Assembly (NCBI RefSeq): GCF_019145205.1
Contig: NZ_JAHSTT010000003.1
Coordinates: forward strand, 558,001 to 622,000
Direction of reading: 5' to 3'
DNA: 64,000 bases
Source: Pseudomonas khavaziana
Lineage (GTDB): Bacteria > Pseudomonadota > Gammaproteobacteria > Pseudomonadales > Pseudomonadaceae
Shown: positions 46,394 through 55,747 of the stretch, in pieces
How positions within the stretch are numbered: the first letter of the stretch is position 1
Layout of the letters: every line of letters begins with the position of its first letter
Program-made: the position numbers and the translations under genes
The notes under the pieces: model-generated
What the model was told of the DNA's origin: nothing
The model's input: the letters and a program-made list of their open reading frames with translations, nothing else
Databases searched by the model: none

Positions 46394-46951
46394 ATGTTTC
46401 GTCGTATCGCTGCACTTGCTGTCGTTGTGTTGCTGGGCGGTTGCCAGAGCAACCAGGTCAATCACGATTTCGACGCCAGCCGAGACTTCGGCGCCTACCG
46501 CAATTGGGCCTGGAAAGACCCGGCATTGCAGTACCGCCCGGATGATCCGCGAATCAAGAGCGACCTTACCGAGCAACGCATCCGCCAAGCCGTGGGCGAA
46601 CAGCTTGACCAGCGCGGCCTGCGCCCCGCAGCGGCCGGCACCAAGGCGGACCTGAATGTGCAGGCCTACCTGATCGTCGAAGACCGCCAGCAACAAGTCA
46701 CCACCAACTATGGCGGCGCCTGGGGCGGACCCTGGAATGGCTACTGGGGCGCACCGATGTACAACGAGACACGCAACATCACCTACAAAGTGGCAACCAT
46801 CCAGATCGACCTGCTCGACGGCAAGGACGGCAAGTTGGTTTGGCGCGGCAGCGACGAGCAAATGATGGCCAGCACGCCTAATCCAGAGGACCGCAGCAAG
46901 GCTATCCGCAGCACTGTGACCAAGATTCTCTCCAACTACCCGCCGCACTGA
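46394..46951 (+). CDS. DUF4136 lipoprotein, tandem paralogue
   Basis: A 185-residue lipoprotein with lipobox LGGC (Cys17) and one DUF4136 domain (about 25-185). It has the same DQRGLRP block and a Gly/Trp-rich loop (YGGAWGGPWNGYWG) where the first copy has Tyr/Gly repeats. GGAGAAG precedes the ATG. Function unknown; tandem duplication with the preceding gene is inferred from the shared blocks. Confidence 0.9.
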   Translation: MFRRIAALAVVVLLGGCQSNQVNHDFDASRDFGAYRNWAWKDPALQYRPDDPRIKSDLTEQRIRQAVGEQLDQRGLRPAAAGTKADLNVQAYLIVEDRQQQVTTNYGGAWGGPWNGYWGAPMYNETRNITYKVATIQIDLLDGKDGKLVWRGSDEQMMASTPNPEDRSKAIRSTVTKILSNYPPH

Positions 46952-46958
46952 TTACCCC

Positions 46959-47060
46959 CTGTAGGAGCGAGCTTGCTCGCGAAAAACGTCAACGATAACG
47001 CGTGCTTCCTGAATCACCGTGGCGCCTGTGAGTTTTTCGCGAGCAAGCTCGCTCCTACAG
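46959..47060. repeat. Family B REP pair
   Basis: The left arm CTGTAGGAGCGAGC begins at 46959, the right arm ends in CTCCTACAG at 47060. The core has AACGTCAACGATAACGCG next to the left arm. It lies just after the second DUF4136 stop codon. Confidence 0.87.
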
Positions 47061-47167
47061 CATTAGGGCATCTCCGCCAGTCGCCAATGTGGCGAGTTGC
47101 CAGCAACCTGCCTGTCCCTTGTCTACACTCCAATGCAACCCCGGTGAGTTAGCGCAGGAGTGCTTCG

Positions 47168-49114
47168 ATGTCTCCCCGATTCGGTTCCAGGCAGCGTGGG
47201 GCAATTGGCTTGATGACGGCAGGCACCTTGGCGCTGGCCCTGGTGTTTACGTTGCTGGCGGTCGACAGCGGGCGTTTGTACCTGGAAAAACGCAAGCTGC
47301 AGTCGGTCGCCGATACGTCGGCGCTGGAAGCGGCTGGCCTCGGTGGCCAATGCGGCACCAACACTACGGCCAACGCTTATGCCGCGCAAAATGCCTCGCG
47401 TAACGGTTTCGTGGTCGGCAATGGCCGCACTCTGGCCGTGACGTGCGGCACCCTGGCGACCAATGCCGCCAACACCCGCGTGTTTACCGCAGATGCTACC
47501 AAGAGCGACGCGATTCGCGTGGTGGTCTCCCACACCGTGATGACCAGCATCGCCAACGGCTTGTGGAACCTGTTCAGTGGTGCGCCGCTCACGCCGCAAC
47601 TCAACCTGAGCGCTACTGCCGTAGCGGCTACACCGCCGCCGGTAGCGCAACTGACAATCCGCAGCAGCCTGGCCAGCGTCGACTCAAGTAAATCCCCCCT
47701 GCTTAATCTGGTCATGGGTAACCTGCTCGGCGGCAGCCTGTCGCTCACGGCGGCGAGTTGGAACGGCTTGCTGCAGACCAACGTCAACCTGCTCGGTTAC
47801 CTCGACCAGTTGGCGATCGACCTGAACGTGAAGGCCGGCGATTACGATGCGCTACTCAGCACGGCCGTCTCCGCCACCCAGTTGATCGACGCCGCGGTGA
47901 AGGTCTTGCAGAAAAATGGCGCGGCGGTCACCGCGGTTATCAACGACGTGATTTCGATAGAAGCCATTGCGCCAAACACCAAGCTGTTGACGGTGGGCGA
48001 CCTGATTGATATCGCCACCGGCACCCCGACGGCGGCGCTGAATTCCAATGTGCAACTGTTTCAGTTGCTCGAAGCAGTGGCGCAGTTATCCAGCAGCAAG
48101 AACGCCGTGAGTGCGGCGGCGCAGCTCGCTATTCCGCTGGTGGGCAATGTGTCGATCCAGACCAAAGTCATTGAGCCGCCGCAGTTGTCGGCCATTGGCA
48201 ACCCGGCGCTGGCGAAGAAGGGCTTGTCGAATAACCCGCCGACCGATCAGATCTTTGTGCGCACCGCACAAGTGCGTACGTTGGTGTCTATTCAGCTGCC
48301 TGTGTTGAATGGCATTAATGGGCTGACGTCTGCGGTTTCCGCCATCACCACGCCGGTGACAGGTGTCGTGAATAACCTGTTGCATTTGAATTTGGTGAGC
48401 CTGCTGGATCCAGTGTTGTGCCTGATTTTGAAGCCTTGTGATCACACCGATGTTCAGTTGTTGAGCGGCCTGGATATCAATATCGAGGTGGCCAGCGCGA
48501 GAAGCCATGTTACGGATTTCAATTGTGCGAGCAATGCGGCGAAATCACTGACTGTTCAGGTTGAGACTGCGCTTGCGGATGTTTCTGTAGGAAAAGTGGA
48601 TGCAGCGCAGGCCTTTTCCTCCGCAGTAAAATCCCAAGTGAATCCTGTAGCCCTCGTGGATATTGGCGTACAGACCTGCAAGGGGATATTTGGCTGTGGT
48701 CCACGCAAGGCAGGCGTAGGCGGTAGCTTATCCCTATCCGTCGTCCATGCGACCGTGGGAGGGACGAGTCAAAGTCTGCTGTTTTCTCCGGTCAACGACA
48801 TGAATCTGGCGCCCACCTACAAGTCTGTTCCTCCCTCGACAGAGGTGGTCAAAGGGCTGGTCAATACCTTGGGGGCGATCCAGGTAAATTATGTTGCCCC
48901 AACCGGCAGTGCCCCTGGCGGCATCCTACCGGCGGTGTCGGGCTTACTCGCGACCATTACCAATACGCTGGTAACCGCGATCAAGAACATTTTGTCGCCA
49001 GTGCTCGACCCGATTGTGGATGGCCTGTTAAGTGCACTGGGCATCAACCTCGGCAACGCCGAAGTCGGTGCCAACCTCACCTGCCACATGGGGCGGGCTT
49101 ACCTGGTGATTTGA
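47168..49114 (+). CDS. tadG: Flp pilus assembly protein TadG
   Basis: A 648-residue protein of the Flp (type IVb) pilus system. An N-terminal pseudopilin-like segment (RQRGAIGLMTAGTLALALVFTLLAVDSGRL; Gly-Ala junction and membrane helix, about 6-35) is followed by a large extracytoplasmic region of the DUF2134 type. The region is rich in Ala, Val and Ser. AGGAG lies 9 nt before the ATG. Its 3' end overlaps the convergent pprA by 16 nt. Confidence 0.9.
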   Translation: MSPRFGSRQRGAIGLMTAGTLALALVFTLLAVDSGRLYLEKRKLQSVADTSALEAAGLGGQCGTNTTANAYAAQNASRNGFVVGNGRTLAVTCGTLATNAANTRVFTADATKSDAIRVVVSHTVMTSIANGLWNLFSGAPLTPQLNLSATAVAATPPPVAQLTIRSSLASVDSSKSPLLNLVMGNLLGGSLSLTAASWNGLLQTNVNLLGYLDQLAIDLNVKAGDYDALLSTAVSATQLIDAAVKVLQKNGAAVTAVINDVISIEAIAPNTKLLTVGDLIDIATGTPTAALNSNVQLFQLLEAVAQLSSSKNAVSAAAQLAIPLVGNVSIQTKVIEPPQLSAIGNPALAKKGLSNNPPTDQIFVRTAQVRTLVSIQLPVLNGINGLTSAVSAITTPVTGVVNNLLHLNLVSLLDPVLCLILKPCDHTDVQLLSGLDINIEVASARSHVTDFNCASNAAKSLTVQVETALADVSVGKVDAAQAFSSAVKSQVNPVALVDIGVQTCKGIFGCGPRKAGVGGSLSLSVVHATVGGTSQSLLFSPVNDMNLAPTYKSVPPSTEVVKGLVNTLGAIQVNYVAPTGSAPGGILPAVSGLLATITNTLVTAIKNILSPVLDPIVDGLLSALGINLGNAEVGANLTCHMGRAYLVI

Positions 49115-51837
49115 TCCGGTACGATGGGCAACTCCACGCAAAATTTCGCGCCTGCCTCGCCATTGCTGACGCTCAGGCGTCCGCCCATGTTTTCCACGAT
49201 CCCATAGCTTACCGAAAGCCCCAGCCCGGTGCCGACACCAATTGGCTTGGTGGTGAAGAACGGTTCGAAAATCCGCTCCAGCAAGCGCGGGTCAATCCCG
49301 CCGGCATTGTCTTCGACCCAGATGCGTACGTGGCGACCGTCATGTTCGCTGTGCAGCGCAATCCAGGGGCGCAGTCCGGGGGTCTTTTCGCGTTGGCTGA
49401 GCAACGCGTCGCGGGCGTTGACCATCAGGTTGATCAGCACCTGTTCCAATTGGTCAACATAGCCTTTGACCTGCACCGAGAAGTCCGCAGGGCTGATGCG
49501 TACTTCCACGCCTTTGCCGCGCAGGCCCTCACTGAGCAGGGCCAAGGTGCCCTCCAGCGCCTGCGCCGGGTCGAAGGGTTGCTGTTCGATTTCCGAGCGG
49601 CGGCCGAAGACGCGCATATGGTCGACCACCCGTGCCGCGCGTTGCACCTGGGCGTCGATGCGCTGGAGTTTTTCCGTGAGGTAATCCACTTGTACATCGC
49701 CATTGCCCAGGCGCTTGAGCACGTTGACGACGGCCATGTGCATCACGTTCAGCGGCTGGTTGATTTCATGGGCCAGGCCGGTGGCCATTTCGCCGAGGGT
49801 GGCCATTTTTGCGCTTTGGGTCAGTTGTTGCTGGGAGCGACGCACTTCGGTGTTGTCGCGGCCCACGGCCTGCACTTCCAATAAGGTGCCGTGTTGGTCA
49901 AATACGCCACGGTCCGACCACACCCACCAGGCATGTTCACGCCCGGGCAGTTGCAGGCTGATTTCAGCCGTGCTCACCGGGAATTCCGGGGTCAGCCGCG
50001 CAATGCGCTGCACAAAGGCGGCGCGCTGTTCATCCGACAGCCATTGGCCCAGGTCGACGCCGGGCAGTTGGGCGGGCAGGCATTCCAGGTAGTTGGCCAA
50101 CGGGGTGTTGCCGAAGGTCAGGATCAGGTCGGGGCGGTAGCGGCAGATCATTGCCGGCGAGTCTTCCACCAGGATGCGATAGCGCTCCTCACTCTGACGC
50201 ACCTGTTCGGCGGCCAGGGTCGCCTCGGTCACGTCCAGCCACAAGCCTACGGCCTCTACCGGCAGGCCGAGGTCGTCGCGCAACAGTTTGGCTTCGTCGA
50301 GCAGCCAGTGGTAGTGGCCTTGTTTGTCACGCAGCCGATAGCGGCTGCGCACGTTGCCTTCGCGCAGCAATTGGCGAGTGCGTTCAAAGTAGAGTTCGCG
50401 GTCGTCGGGGTGGATCAGCGCCGCCAGGGTGTCGAGGTTGCAGTCGGCCAGGGTCCAGCCCAGCAGTGGTAGCAGGCTGTCGCTGAAAAACGCCGGATGC
50501 AGCGCGCCGTTGACGTAGCGCTGTACATAGATCACCGCCGGTGAGCTGGCGATCAGGTTGTCCAGGCGCGCATGGGCAGCGGCGGCTTGCAGTTGCTGAT
50601 TTTTGATGTCGCTGATGTCGAGCATGAAACCGATCCAGCGCCGCTCATTCCCGACTCCCAGCACTTGCCCCTGTATGCGGTACCAGAGGGGCGCCTGCTC
50701 GGCCTCCGTACGCTGCAGACGCACGCTGGTCAGCAAGGGTTTGCCCAAGGCTTGCAGGTCTTGCAGGCGGCTGTTGAGGGCTTGGCGGTCGGCCGGGTGG
50801 ATCAGTTCGAGCCAGGTGGCGAGAGCCTGGCGGGTGGGGCTTTGCTCCAGGTTCAGACTGCGCAGCAACTGTGGCGCCAGTTGGATTTCCTGGGTGGCGG
50901 GCAACAATTCCCACCAGCCGGTACCGAGCAGGCCTTGCAGGGCTTCCAGCCGTTCCAGTTGCTGGTGATGACGCTGTTCACGCAGGCGACTGAGCAGCGG
51001 GGCGGCGAGGGCCGCACACAAGTTGAGCCAATCGCGCTCGCGGGTGTGTTGCGCCTGGCCACTGTAGAAGCCACACAGCAACCACGCCGCGACGCCCTGG
51101 CTGTCGCGGTAAGGCACCAGGAAGCCATCGGCATTGCCAAACACGCTGCGCAGGCGCGGGTTGTCACTGCGGCCCTGGGCAATGTCCAGGCTCAGCGGCG
51201 TGTTGCCGTTGATGCTGTCCAGGCTGGTGCCCAAGTGTTGCCCGGTTTGCCACAGGGCCGGCGCATCATGGGCGGCATATTGACTGTAGATGCGCCAGCC
51301 TTGGTTCTCCTCGTCGAGCAGCGCCATGGCCACGCACGGCATGCGCCAGCGCTGAGCGACGGTGCGCAGGTGCTCGTTGAACACCTGGGGCAGGCGGTTG
51401 AGGCTGCAGACGCGCAATTGTTCGTTCATCAGGCCGGCGATCTGATGGTTCTGTTCGCGCTGCTGTTCCAATGCCCGGTCGGCCAGCAGGTCAGTAATAT
51501 CCAGCAAGTGCAGGGCCCAGCCGTCGCCCTCGGGCTCCATCCAGCCGCGGGTATGCAGGACCTGGCCGCCGGCACCCTGAAAGTCCAGGTCCAGGCCGTG
51601 GCGTTGCCATTGCTGCGGTGTGCCCTCGACACTCAATGCGCTGTTGGCGCACAGCAAGGCGTGCAACGGCGGGGTGTTTGTGTGGGTGAAGTGCTGGGTG
51701 AGCAAGGGTTGCAAGGTGCCGGCGATGCTCAGCACCTGGCCCAGGTTGTCCAGTTGCAGGTGCAGGCCCAGCGCGGTCATGGCCGGCGCGCTGTGGCGCC
51801 CGCGCAGGCGCGCGAACAATTTATCCCCTGCCGTCAA
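49099..51837 (-). CDS. pprA: Multi-PAS sensor histidine kinase PprA
   Basis: Cytosolic-looking sensor kinase that in P. aeruginosa pairs with PprB to control Flp pili and other adhesins. 912 residues: N-terminal sensor regions including a GAF-like segment (about 150-285), at least three PAS-like domains (about 300-410, 425-540, 555-665), then the kinase core with His690 in GLAHEINQP, N box with Asn807, FFTTK and GTGLGLS. No membrane helix is seen. Its ATG overlaps the stop of the TadE/F gene by 4 nt. Confidence 0.92.
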   Translation of the reverse strand: MTAGDKLFARLRGRHSAPAMTALGLHLQLDNLGQVLSIAGTLQPLLTQHFTHTNTPPLHALLCANSALSVEGTPQQWQRHGLDLDFQGAGGQVLHTRGWMEPEGDGWALHLLDITDLLADRALEQQREQNHQIAGLMNEQLRVCSLNRLPQVFNEHLRTVAQRWRMPCVAMALLDEENQGWRIYSQYAAHDAPALWQTGQHLGTSLDSINGNTPLSLDIAQGRSDNPRLRSVFGNADGFLVPYRDSQGVAAWLLCGFYSGQAQHTRERDWLNLCAALAAPLLSRLREQRHHQQLERLEALQGLLGTGWWELLPATQEIQLAPQLLRSLNLEQSPTRQALATWLELIHPADRQALNSRLQDLQALGKPLLTSVRLQRTEAEQAPLWYRIQGQVLGVGNERRWIGFMLDISDIKNQQLQAAAAHARLDNLIASSPAVIYVQRYVNGALHPAFFSDSLLPLLGWTLADCNLDTLAALIHPDDRELYFERTRQLLREGNVRSRYRLRDKQGHYHWLLDEAKLLRDDLGLPVEAVGLWLDVTEATLAAEQVRQSEERYRILVEDSPAMICRYRPDLILTFGNTPLANYLECLPAQLPGVDLGQWLSDEQRAAFVQRIARLTPEFPVSTAEISLQLPGREHAWWVWSDRGVFDQHGTLLEVQAVGRDNTEVRRSQQQLTQSAKMATLGEMATGLAHEINQPLNVMHMAVVNVLKRLGNGDVQVDYLTEKLQRIDAQVQRAARVVDHMRVFGRRSEIEQQPFDPAQALEGTLALLSEGLRGKGVEVRISPADFSVQVKGYVDQLEQVLINLMVNARDALLSQREKTPGLRPWIALHSEHDGRHVRIWVEDNAGGIDPRLLERIFEPFFTTKPIGVGTGLGLSVSYGIVENMGGRLSVSNGEAGAKFCVELPIVPDQITR

Positions 51838-52271
51838 AACTGCAGGCTCGAGGTGGCGGTTAGGTTGGCGGGCAGGTTCGGTACGCTGCCAACCCCGGGC
51901 AATACCAAGGCCGGTAGCACCGCTTTGATATTGGCCGAGGGGTAGGTGATTTTTACCGTCAGCAAATTATTGGTGTAGGTGGCGGTGATGTAGCCGGGCA
52001 AGAACTTCAACGAGCCGGGGATCCAGTTCAATTGAGCCTGCGCCGCATCCTTGGCGCGCTGTACCACCAGTGCCGAATAGCCTGCGGTACTTGGATCCAG
52101 GGACACACTGCGGCGCACACCCTCCGCCGCCGCCTGATGAAAGGACTGCATCAACAGCAGCGGCAAGCTGTAGCTGAGCATGCCGTAGAACACCGCAAAG
52201 AAGATCACGAAGACCAAGGCAAACTCGATGGCCGCCGCACCTTTTTGCTTTCTCGGGAAGCCTGATTTCAT
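51834..52271 (-). CDS. tadF: TadE/TadF-type minor pseudopilin
   Basis: A 145-residue minor pilin-like protein of the Flp system. The N-terminal KQKGAAAIEFALVFVIFFAVFYG has the prepilin cleavage site before AAAIEF and a hydrophobic helix, to be cut by FppA. The ATG at 52271 puts the cleavage site after an 11-residue leader. Whether it is TadE or TadF cannot be settled by sight; the symbol follows the P. aeruginosa position next to pprA. Confidence 0.85.
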   Translation of the reverse strand: MKSGFPRKQKGAAAIEFALVFVIFFAVFYGMLSYSLPLLLMQSFHQAAAEGVRRSVSLDPSTAGYSALVVQRAKDAAQAQLNWIPGSLKFLPGYITATYTNNLLTVKITYPSANIKAVLPALVLPGVGSVPNLPANLTATSSLQF

Positions 52272-52342
52272 GACTGCGTCTACCCTGAGGCGAGTACCTG
52301 ATATCAGCATAGAATCATTCGGCAAAAAGGGATGTTTTTTAC

Positions 52343-52792
52343 GTGATCCACTATGTAGTGATTCTGCTGTGGTTGGGCCTGTGTGCAGTGCAGGATATTC
52401 GCCAGCGCCAGATTGCCAATACGCTGACCTTGGGTGCTGGTTTGCTGGCGTTGATCTACCTGCTGTGGGCAGGGTCGACCTGGGTTGGTGCGCCCCGCAG
52501 CGAAGGAGGCCTGGCGTTGGTTCTGGCGCTGATACTGACCCTGCCCGGTTATGCGTTGGGCCGCTTCGGCGCGGGGGATGTGAAGCTGCTCGCCGCCCTG
52601 GGCCTGGCGTCCAATACCGACATTCTGTTGGGGGCGCTGGTCGGCGCCGCGGTCGCCATGCTGGCCTGGACATTTGTGCATCAAGGGCTTAGCTCGAGCC
52701 AGGTTGAACGGGCAGAAGAAGTGTCAAAAAAACAGCCTTTTGCGCCTTTCGTGTTGACAGGTTTCGTCGCGTGTTGGCTTTGGATCCATTAA
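52343..52792 (+). CDS. fppA: Prepilin peptidase of the Flp system
   Basis: Membrane aspartyl protease that removes the leader from Flp and the pseudopilins. 149 residues, peptidase domain only, with several helices and the two catalytic aspartates, Asp18 in QDIRQR and Asp79 in the GAGD motif. The start is a GTG at 52343. It is divergent from the TadE/F gene and upstream of pprB. Confidence 0.93.
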   Translation: MIHYVVILLWLGLCAVQDIRQRQIANTLTLGAGLLALIYLLWAGSTWVGAPRSEGGLALVLALILTLPGYALGRFGAGDVKLLAALGLASNTDILLGALVGAAVAMLAWTFVHQGLSSSQVERAEEVSKKQPFAPFVLTGFVACWLWIH

Positions 52793-52916
52793 GCGCGCGA
52801 GTTGATTAATGCTATGTACATAGTTGGAAAGTACGTCTACGTTTAATGAGTGGTTGTATAGGATTTTTCGTCAAAAAGGATGGGTCCTCTTTGGCTTGCC
52901 AGGCATGGAGTAGCGC

Positions 52917-53699
52917 GTGAACAAGCTCACATCTGCGGTAAAAGTGCTCGTGGTCGACGATCAACCCTTGATCGTGGAGGAGCTCTGTGAATTTCTCGAA
53001 AGCAGCGGGTACCGTTGTGTCCCATGCGAGTCCAGCCAACAGGCTATCCAACGCTTCGACGACGACCCCCAGATAGGCCTGGTGCTGTGTGACCTGCATA
53101 TGCCGGACATGGACGGCATCGAGCTGGTGCGGGCCCTGCAACAGGTTGCCGGCAAACATCGTGCGTTCGAAGCGATCATGCTCACCGGGCGTGCCGACAA
53201 GCAGGATGTGATCAAGGCCCTGCGCGCGGGGATCGCTGATTACTACCAGAAGCCGATCAATCTCGACGAGCTGCTTGAAGGCTTGAAGCGCCAGGAAGCG
53301 GCCTTGGAGGAACGGCAAAAAGATCTGCAACTGGGCACGCTTAACCAAAAGCTGCAGTATTTGTCCGAATCCATCAACGACTTGTATATGGACCTGGACA
53401 AGGCGCGTCGCAACCCATCCAAGGACACTGATGGCGAGCCGCTGGCCGATGACGCCGGGCCATTGGAAATCCCGGCAATCTTCAACCAATTGTCACCGCG
53501 CCAGCTGGATGTGGCACGCCTGGTGGGCAGGGGCCAGACCAACTACCAGATTGCCTGTGACCTGGGGATCACCGAGAACACGGTCAAGTTGTATGTGTCC
53601 CAGGTATTGCGCCTGACCCATATGCACAACCGCACCCAGTTGGCGCTGGCGTTGTCACCCAGCAACTCGGCGATACGCCAGCGGGTGACAGCGCACTGA
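52917..53699 (+). CDS. pprB: Response regulator PprB
   Basis: NarL/LuxR-type regulator. 260 residues: receiver domain (about 8-125) with Asp59 in LCDLHMPDMDG, a linker helix, and a C-terminal LuxR HTH (about 187-245, LSPRQLDVARLVGRGQTNYQIA). It starts with GTG at 52917, with ATGGAG about 10 nt before it. In P. aeruginosa PprB activates flp-tad and other adhesion genes; here it sits inside the tad locus. Confidence 0.93.
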   Translation: MNKLTSAVKVLVVDDQPLIVEELCEFLESSGYRCVPCESSQQAIQRFDDDPQIGLVLCDLHMPDMDGIELVRALQQVAGKHRAFEAIMLTGRADKQDVIKALRAGIADYYQKPINLDELLEGLKRQEAALEERQKDLQLGTLNQKLQYLSESINDLYMDLDKARRNPSKDTDGEPLADDAGPLEIPAIFNQLSPRQLDVARLVGRGQTNYQIACDLGITENTVKLYVSQVLRLTHMHNRTQLALALSPSNSAIRQRVTAH

Positions 53700-53721
53700 A
53701 GGTCCAGCGCCGGCGCCAATA

Positions 53722-53823
53722 ATGTAGGAGCGAGCTTGCTCGCGAAAAACGTCAACGATAACGCGTGAATCCTGCATAAACGCGGTGTCGTGGAGGTCTT
53801 CGCGAGCAAGCTCGCTCCTACAG
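53722..53823. repeat. Family B REP pair
   Basis: The left arm GTAGGAGCGAGC starts at 53724, the right arm ends at 53821. Core orientation is the same as at 46960 (AACGTCAACGATAACGCG after the left arm). It lies between convergent pprB and the end of the tad operon. Confidence 0.87.
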
Positions 53824-53839
53824 TGGGATATAGGCTTGG

Positions 53840-54115
53840 TTATTTGCTCCCACCCTGTGCAGACCCCCCCACCTTCTGATCAAAGAACTCCGGGATCGGG
53901 TGCTTGTTACTGTCCAGCCAGCGCTTGAGAGCCTGCTCCCGTTCTGCCGGCGTGGCCTTCTGCGGATTGGCCGAGGCCGCGCGGCCGCTCAGTTGCAGCG
54001 CCATCCAGTTTTCCGTTTCCGCCTGCCGTGGAGAAGACGGCCCGGCTTCGATGGCCGATGCCATGAGCGGCAGTGCCAACACTGCGAGGCCGGCGAGGTA
54101 ATGGATTTTCATCAT
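53840..54115 (-). CDS. DUF3613 family small secreted protein, last gene of the tad operon
   Basis: A 91-residue protein with a signal peptide (cut near ASAIEA) and a polar mature part with the segment ENWMALQLSGRAASANPQ typical of DUF3613. Genes of this type end the tad operon in pseudomonads; the function is unknown. 7 nt separate it from tadD. Confidence 0.85.
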   Translation of the reverse strand: MMKIHYLAGLAVLALPLMASAIEAGPSSPRQAETENWMALQLSGRAASANPQKATPAEREQALKRWLDSNKHPIPEFFDQKVGGSAQGGSK

Positions 54116-54122
54116 CGACTCC

Positions 54123-54848
54123 CTATTTCACAGGTGCCGGCAGCGTGTCGCTGACCGTCGCTACCTGGTCTTTGGCTGAACGCACCGGTGCCGTGCGTGA
54201 ACCCTTGAGTTGTTGTGCACGCGCCTGGGCTTCGGTGACCTGCTCGGGGCTCAGCCCGAGCTGGCCGACCACTTTTGCGGCCTGCCCCCAGTTGTCCTGA
54301 TAGATCAGCAAGGTCACCAGGTTCACCGCTGCCAATTGATCGCTCTGCTTGAGTTCGATGGCGGTCATGAATTCGAAACGGGCGTCTTCCAGGCGCAGCT
54401 GATCGAGGTACACCACGCCCAGGTCATTGCGGATTTTCTCGTCGGTGGGCGCCAGTTTTGCAGCACGTTGCAGGTGGGCCATGGCCTGGCCGTTGTGGCC
54501 CTTGGCCGAGGCCAATTGCCCCAGGCCGTGCTCGCCATCGGCAGCCAGGCAAGTGCCCAACAGGCTGCGGTACAGCGGCTCGGCTTCGGTGCGGCCCAGC
54601 AAGCGGTAGGCCCGGGCCTGGCGCTGGCGAACCTGGGGCAGGGCATTGGGCAGGCCCTGCAGGTTGGCCAGGCTGGCGTGCAGCTTGCCTTCGTTGGCCA
54701 TGTCATCGGCCAGGTTCAATGAAAGCTCCTGGTCCGAGCTGGGCTTGGGGCAACTGCCGGGCTCCAGCAATCCGGCCCATGGAACCTGGCCATTGCTGGC
54801 ACAGCCGCCCAGCATCAGCAGGCTCAAGGCGACAATCAGTGGCTTCAT
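54123..54848 (-). CDS. tadD: TadD, TPR lipoprotein of the Flp pilus
   Basis: A 241-residue lipoprotein (lipobox LGGC, Cys15) with tetratricopeptide repeats across about 60-180 (for example AHLQRAAKLAPTDEKIRNDLGVVYLDQLRLEDARFEF). It is thought to act as a pilotin-like factor for the RcpA secretin. It lies 10 nt after tadC. Confidence 0.92.
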   Translation of the reverse strand: MKPLIVALSLLMLGGCASNGQVPWAGLLEPGSCPKPSSDQELSLNLADDMANEGKLHASLANLQGLPNALPQVRQRQARAYRLLGRTEAEPLYRSLLGTCLAADGEHGLGQLASAKGHNGQAMAHLQRAAKLAPTDEKIRNDLGVVYLDQLRLEDARFEFMTAIELKQSDQLAAVNLVTLLIYQDNWGQAAKVVGQLGLSPEQVTEAQARAQQLKGSRTAPVRSAKDQVATVSDTLPAPVK

Positions 54849-54858
54849 GGCAAGCTCC

Positions 54859-55746
54859 TCAGAAGTTATTCAAGGCCCGGGCGATGGCGATAAAGGCCGG
54901 CCCCCCAAGCACAGTCAGCAGGGCGGGAAACAGGAACACCATCATCACCACGGACATCTTCGCCGACATCTTCGAGATGTATTCCTGCAAGCGGGTCAGG
55001 CGGCGGTCATCGAGCAACTGCTTGAGGGCCAGCAGCGACTTCATGGCGCCGCCACCTTGCTGGATCAATTGCTGGAGAATGATGCAGGTGTCGGTGAACT
55101 CGTCTACGGCCAGCAGGCGCGCGGTCTTGCCCAGTTCCTCCGACAACTCCAGGCCCGAGTCGACCCGTGCCAGGATCAGGCGCAGTTCATGGGTGAGGTC
55201 TGGAAGCAGGCGCTGGGCGTCGATACTCAACACTCGCAGCGACTGTTCAACCGCCATGCCGGATTCGAACAGGATGCGCAGCAACGGAATGAATGTGGAG
55301 ATCTCCCGTGCGATGCGCTCCTGGCGGTATTTCGCACTGAGGACCAACACACGCTTGGGCAACAGGTAACCGACCCCCAACGCAATGGCCGGCGCGATCC
55401 ACGGCGAGCCCGCATGGGCAAACAGCAGCTGCTGGCCGAGCACAGTCAGGCCCAGCAGCACGATGGGCACGCCGACCTGGCAGGCGGCGAACATGGAGCG
55501 CTGGTTGGGCTTACGCCAGCCGACGCGGTTGAGCAGGGTTTGTGTTTCGTTGTCCAGGCTGACCGAGCGTTGCGCGACCGCGCTGGCGCCCAGTTGGCGC
55601 ATCAGGCTGCCAAGTTTGTCTTCGCGGGCCAGTTGGCCTTGCAGGCGTTGGTTGACCGTGCGCTGGCGGCGGCGTTGTTCCAGAAGGCTGCCGGCGATCA
55701 ACACGACGGCGGCGAGTAACAGCAGGAGGCTGATCAGGATGGCCAT
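54859..55746 (-). CDS. tadC: TadC, Flp pilus inner-membrane platform protein
   Basis: A 295-residue membrane protein of the GspF/T2SSF superfamily. It has an N-terminal helix (about 1-20), a central cytosolic helical domain (IARFSTFIPLLRIL-like region near 140-240) and C-terminal helices. It pairs with TadB in the inner-membrane assembly platform; the two genes are separated by a single base. Confidence 0.94.
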   Translation of the reverse strand: MAILISLLLLLAAVVLIAGSLLEQRRRQRTVNQRLQGQLAREDKLGSLMRQLGASAVAQRSVSLDNETQTLLNRVGWRKPNQRSMFAACQVGVPIVLLGLTVLGQQLLFAHAGSPWIAPAIALGVGYLLPKRVLVLSAKYRQERIAREISTFIPLLRILFESGMAVEQSLRVLSIDAQRLLPDLTHELRLILARVDSGLELSEELGKTARLLAVDEFTDTCIILQQLIQQGGGAMKSLLALKQLLDDRRLTRLQEYISKMSAKMSVVMMVFLFPALLTVLGGPAFIAIARALNNF

Positions 55747-55747
55747 C

